Assembly: GCA_007133845.1 (NCBI GenBank)
Contig: SLLY01000051.1
Span: forward strand, 1-13,518
Length of the DNA: 13,518 nucleotides
Direction of reading: 5' to 3'
Origin: Candidatus Woesearchaeota archaeon
Lineage (GTDB): Archaea > Nanobdellota > Nanobdellia > CSSed11-243R1
The notes beneath the pieces were generated by a model. The model ran no database searches. It had not been told where the DNA came from and was given only the letters and a program-made list of their open reading frames with translations. Made by a program: the position numbers and the translations under genes. Positions 12,690-13,518 of the stretch are shown here, piece after piece (the stretch's first letter is position 1; the number at the start of each line of letters is the position of its first letter).

Positions 12690-12721
12690 TCTCATCCGGG
12701 CCATATCTATAAAATGATATT

Positions 12722-13518
12722 ATGAAAATTGCTATATTCACGGACACATTTCTACCTCAAATAAATGGAGTGACAACTGTAATATGTGAACAAATAAAGG
12801 AATTAAAAAAAAATGGGATTGATGTAATTGTTTTTGCACCTGGAGAAAAAACATGTATGGAGAGATTTGAGGGTGTAAGAATATACAAATTTTCTGGTTC
12901 AAAAATAAAAAGTTATCCGGGTTATATCCTTACAAATCCTGATAATCTTTTCAAGGTTCAAACAATAATTGAAATGGAAAATCCTGACATTTTTCATTTA
13001 CATACTCCGTTTATAATGGGAATTTTTGGTTTATATTTGAGTAAAAAGAGAAAAAAACCATCGATAGGAACATTTCACACTTTAATTAGTGAATATACAG
13101 AACATTTAACCAGTTCAAATAAAAAAATGGTAAAAAAAATTCTGAGAATACCCACTTGGAAATATTTGAAGACTTTTTACACAAGATGCACAAAAACAAT
13201 AGCGCTTGGAAAAGGTATTTTTGAAGAATTAAAAAAACATAAAATAAAAAATACTGTTATTATTCCAAATGGAATAGATATCTCTAAATTAAAAAAAGAA
13301 AAAACAAAGGACATTAGAAAAAAACATAAAATTCCAAAAAATGCTACATTATTTTTTTATCTTGGAAGAATAAGTTTAGAAAAAAGAATACCTTTTTTGA
13401 TTGAATCTTTTAAAAAAGCAAATGAGGGGAAAAAATTTTATTTAATATTAGGAGGAACTGGACCGCAATTAAAAGAATATAAAAAGCTAGTTAAAAATAA
13501 TAAAAACATAAAAAAAAA
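12722..13518 (+). CDS. Family 4 glycosyltransferase (3' end outside the window)
   Basis: Retaining GT-B glycosyltransferase of the GT4 type; 265 codons are present and the frame is open at the window edge. The N-terminal acceptor domain opens with MKIAIFTDTFLPQINGVTT (NGV at 15-17), followed by FHLHTPF (91-97) and GTFHT (116-120). The second domain starts near NGID (183-186) and has GRISLEKRI (215-223, with Arg216 and Lys221 expected to contact the donor phosphates) and GGTGP (244-248). This N-terminal pattern is shared with diacylglycerol glucosyl- and mannosyltransferases, so membrane lipid glycosylation is a fair guess. The donor-binding ExE region lies beyond the window. The ATG at 12722 is only 18 nt after tRNA-Ile, has no Shine-Dalgarno and no well-spaced TATA box. 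Confidence 0.93.
   Translation, partial: MKIAIFTDTFLPQINGVTTVICEQIKELKKNGIDVIVFAPGEKTCMERFEGVRIYKFSGSKIKSYPGYILTNPDNLFKVQTIIEMENPDIFHLHTPFIMGIFGLYLSKKRKKPSIGTFHTLISEYTEHLTSSNKKMVKKILRIPTWKYLKTFYTRCTKTIALGKGIFEELKKHKIKNTVIIPNGIDISKLKKEKTKDIRKKHKIPKNATLFFYLGRISLEKRIPFLIESFKKANEGKKFYLILGGTGPQLKEYKKLVKNNKNIKK

Larger units (their letters stand above)
12547..12703 (+). tRNA. tRNA-Ile (UAU) with two introns
   Basis: Acceptor GGCCCGG (12547-12553) pairs perfectly with CCGGGCC (12696-12702); discriminator A is 12703. D-stem GCTT/GAGC is at 12556-12559 and 12569-12572. Anticodon stem CTGGT (12574-12578) pairs with ACCAG (12617-12621). T-stem ATGAG (12627-12631) pairs with CTCAT (12691-12695). Removing 31 nt from the anticodon loop gives CTTATAA with anticodon TAT at 12581-12583; removing 52 nt from the T-loop gives TTCAAAT and a 74-nt tRNA. 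The 5-nt variable loop excludes the Leu and Ser anticodons that other splice choices would allow. CCA is not encoded. It would read AUA. Confidence 0.88.

Noticed and set aside
10068..12702. TCCGGGC shared by the 3' acceptor strands of both tRNAs, as possible att sites flanking an integrated element
   Set aside because: Only 7 bp match, both copies belong to complete tRNA acceptor stems, and no integrase or mobile-element gene lies between them.

Overview
The window is AT-rich archaeal DNA. It carries aIF2-beta, aIF1A, a DUF424 protein, a RIO1 kinase with a Dim2-like KH protein, both topoisomerase VI subunits, a gamma-alpha-fused 2-oxoacid:ferredoxin oxidoreductase, TATA-box promoters, and two tRNA genes interrupted by bulge-helix-bulge (BHB) introns. 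The composition, short intergenic gaps, several leaderless genes and a tRNA-Ile with a UAU anticodon suggest a small-genome archaeon, possibly of the DPANN type. That placement is inference, since no rRNA is present.

Layout. 42-1376 (+) is an information-processing operon: an RPA32-like OB-fold/winged-helix protein, aIF2-beta and DUF424. 1420-3175 (+) begins with a new promoter and holds aIF1A followed by LemA and the HtpX protease. 3216-5635 (-) is a two-gene ferredoxin oxidoreductase operon that ends convergently with HtpX. 5723-9939 (+) is a second information operon (RIO1, Dim2-like KH, Top6B, Top6A) whose promoter is divergent from the oxidoreductase. 9980-10075 is tRNA-Asn(GUU). 10103-11176 (-) encodes an orphan acidic protein with an HExxH motif. 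11177-11448 is non-coding and may hold a small structured RNA. 11449-11991 (-) is an isochorismatase-fold hydrolase. 12070-12496 (+) is a pair of two-helix membrane miniproteins. 12547-12703 is tRNA-Ile(UAU), followed 18 nt later by a family 4 glycosyltransferase that runs off the window.

The genes fall into three themes: translation initiation and small-subunit maturation (aIF2-beta, aIF1A, RIO1, KH), DNA topology and single-strand binding (RPA-like, Top6A/B), and membrane or metabolic functions (LemA-HtpX, OFOR, glycosyltransferase). First genes of transcripts tend to have a TATA element about 28 nt upstream of the start codon and no Shine-Dalgarno site (leaderless). Internal genes, including two TTG starts, have clear GGAGG/GGTG sites.

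The most notable signals are in the tRNAs. Both carry an intron at the same non-canonical site in the T-loop (between positions 59 and 60), each with a recognisable BHB fold. tRNA-Ile also has a canonical 37/38 intron, an anticodon that reads AUA without a modified CAU tRNA, and a protein gene so close behind it that the two are probably co-transcribed. Further leads are a roughly 75-residue insertion in the Top6B ATPase domain, a perfect palindrome in the promoter of the orphan HExxH gene, and the candidate ncRNA.
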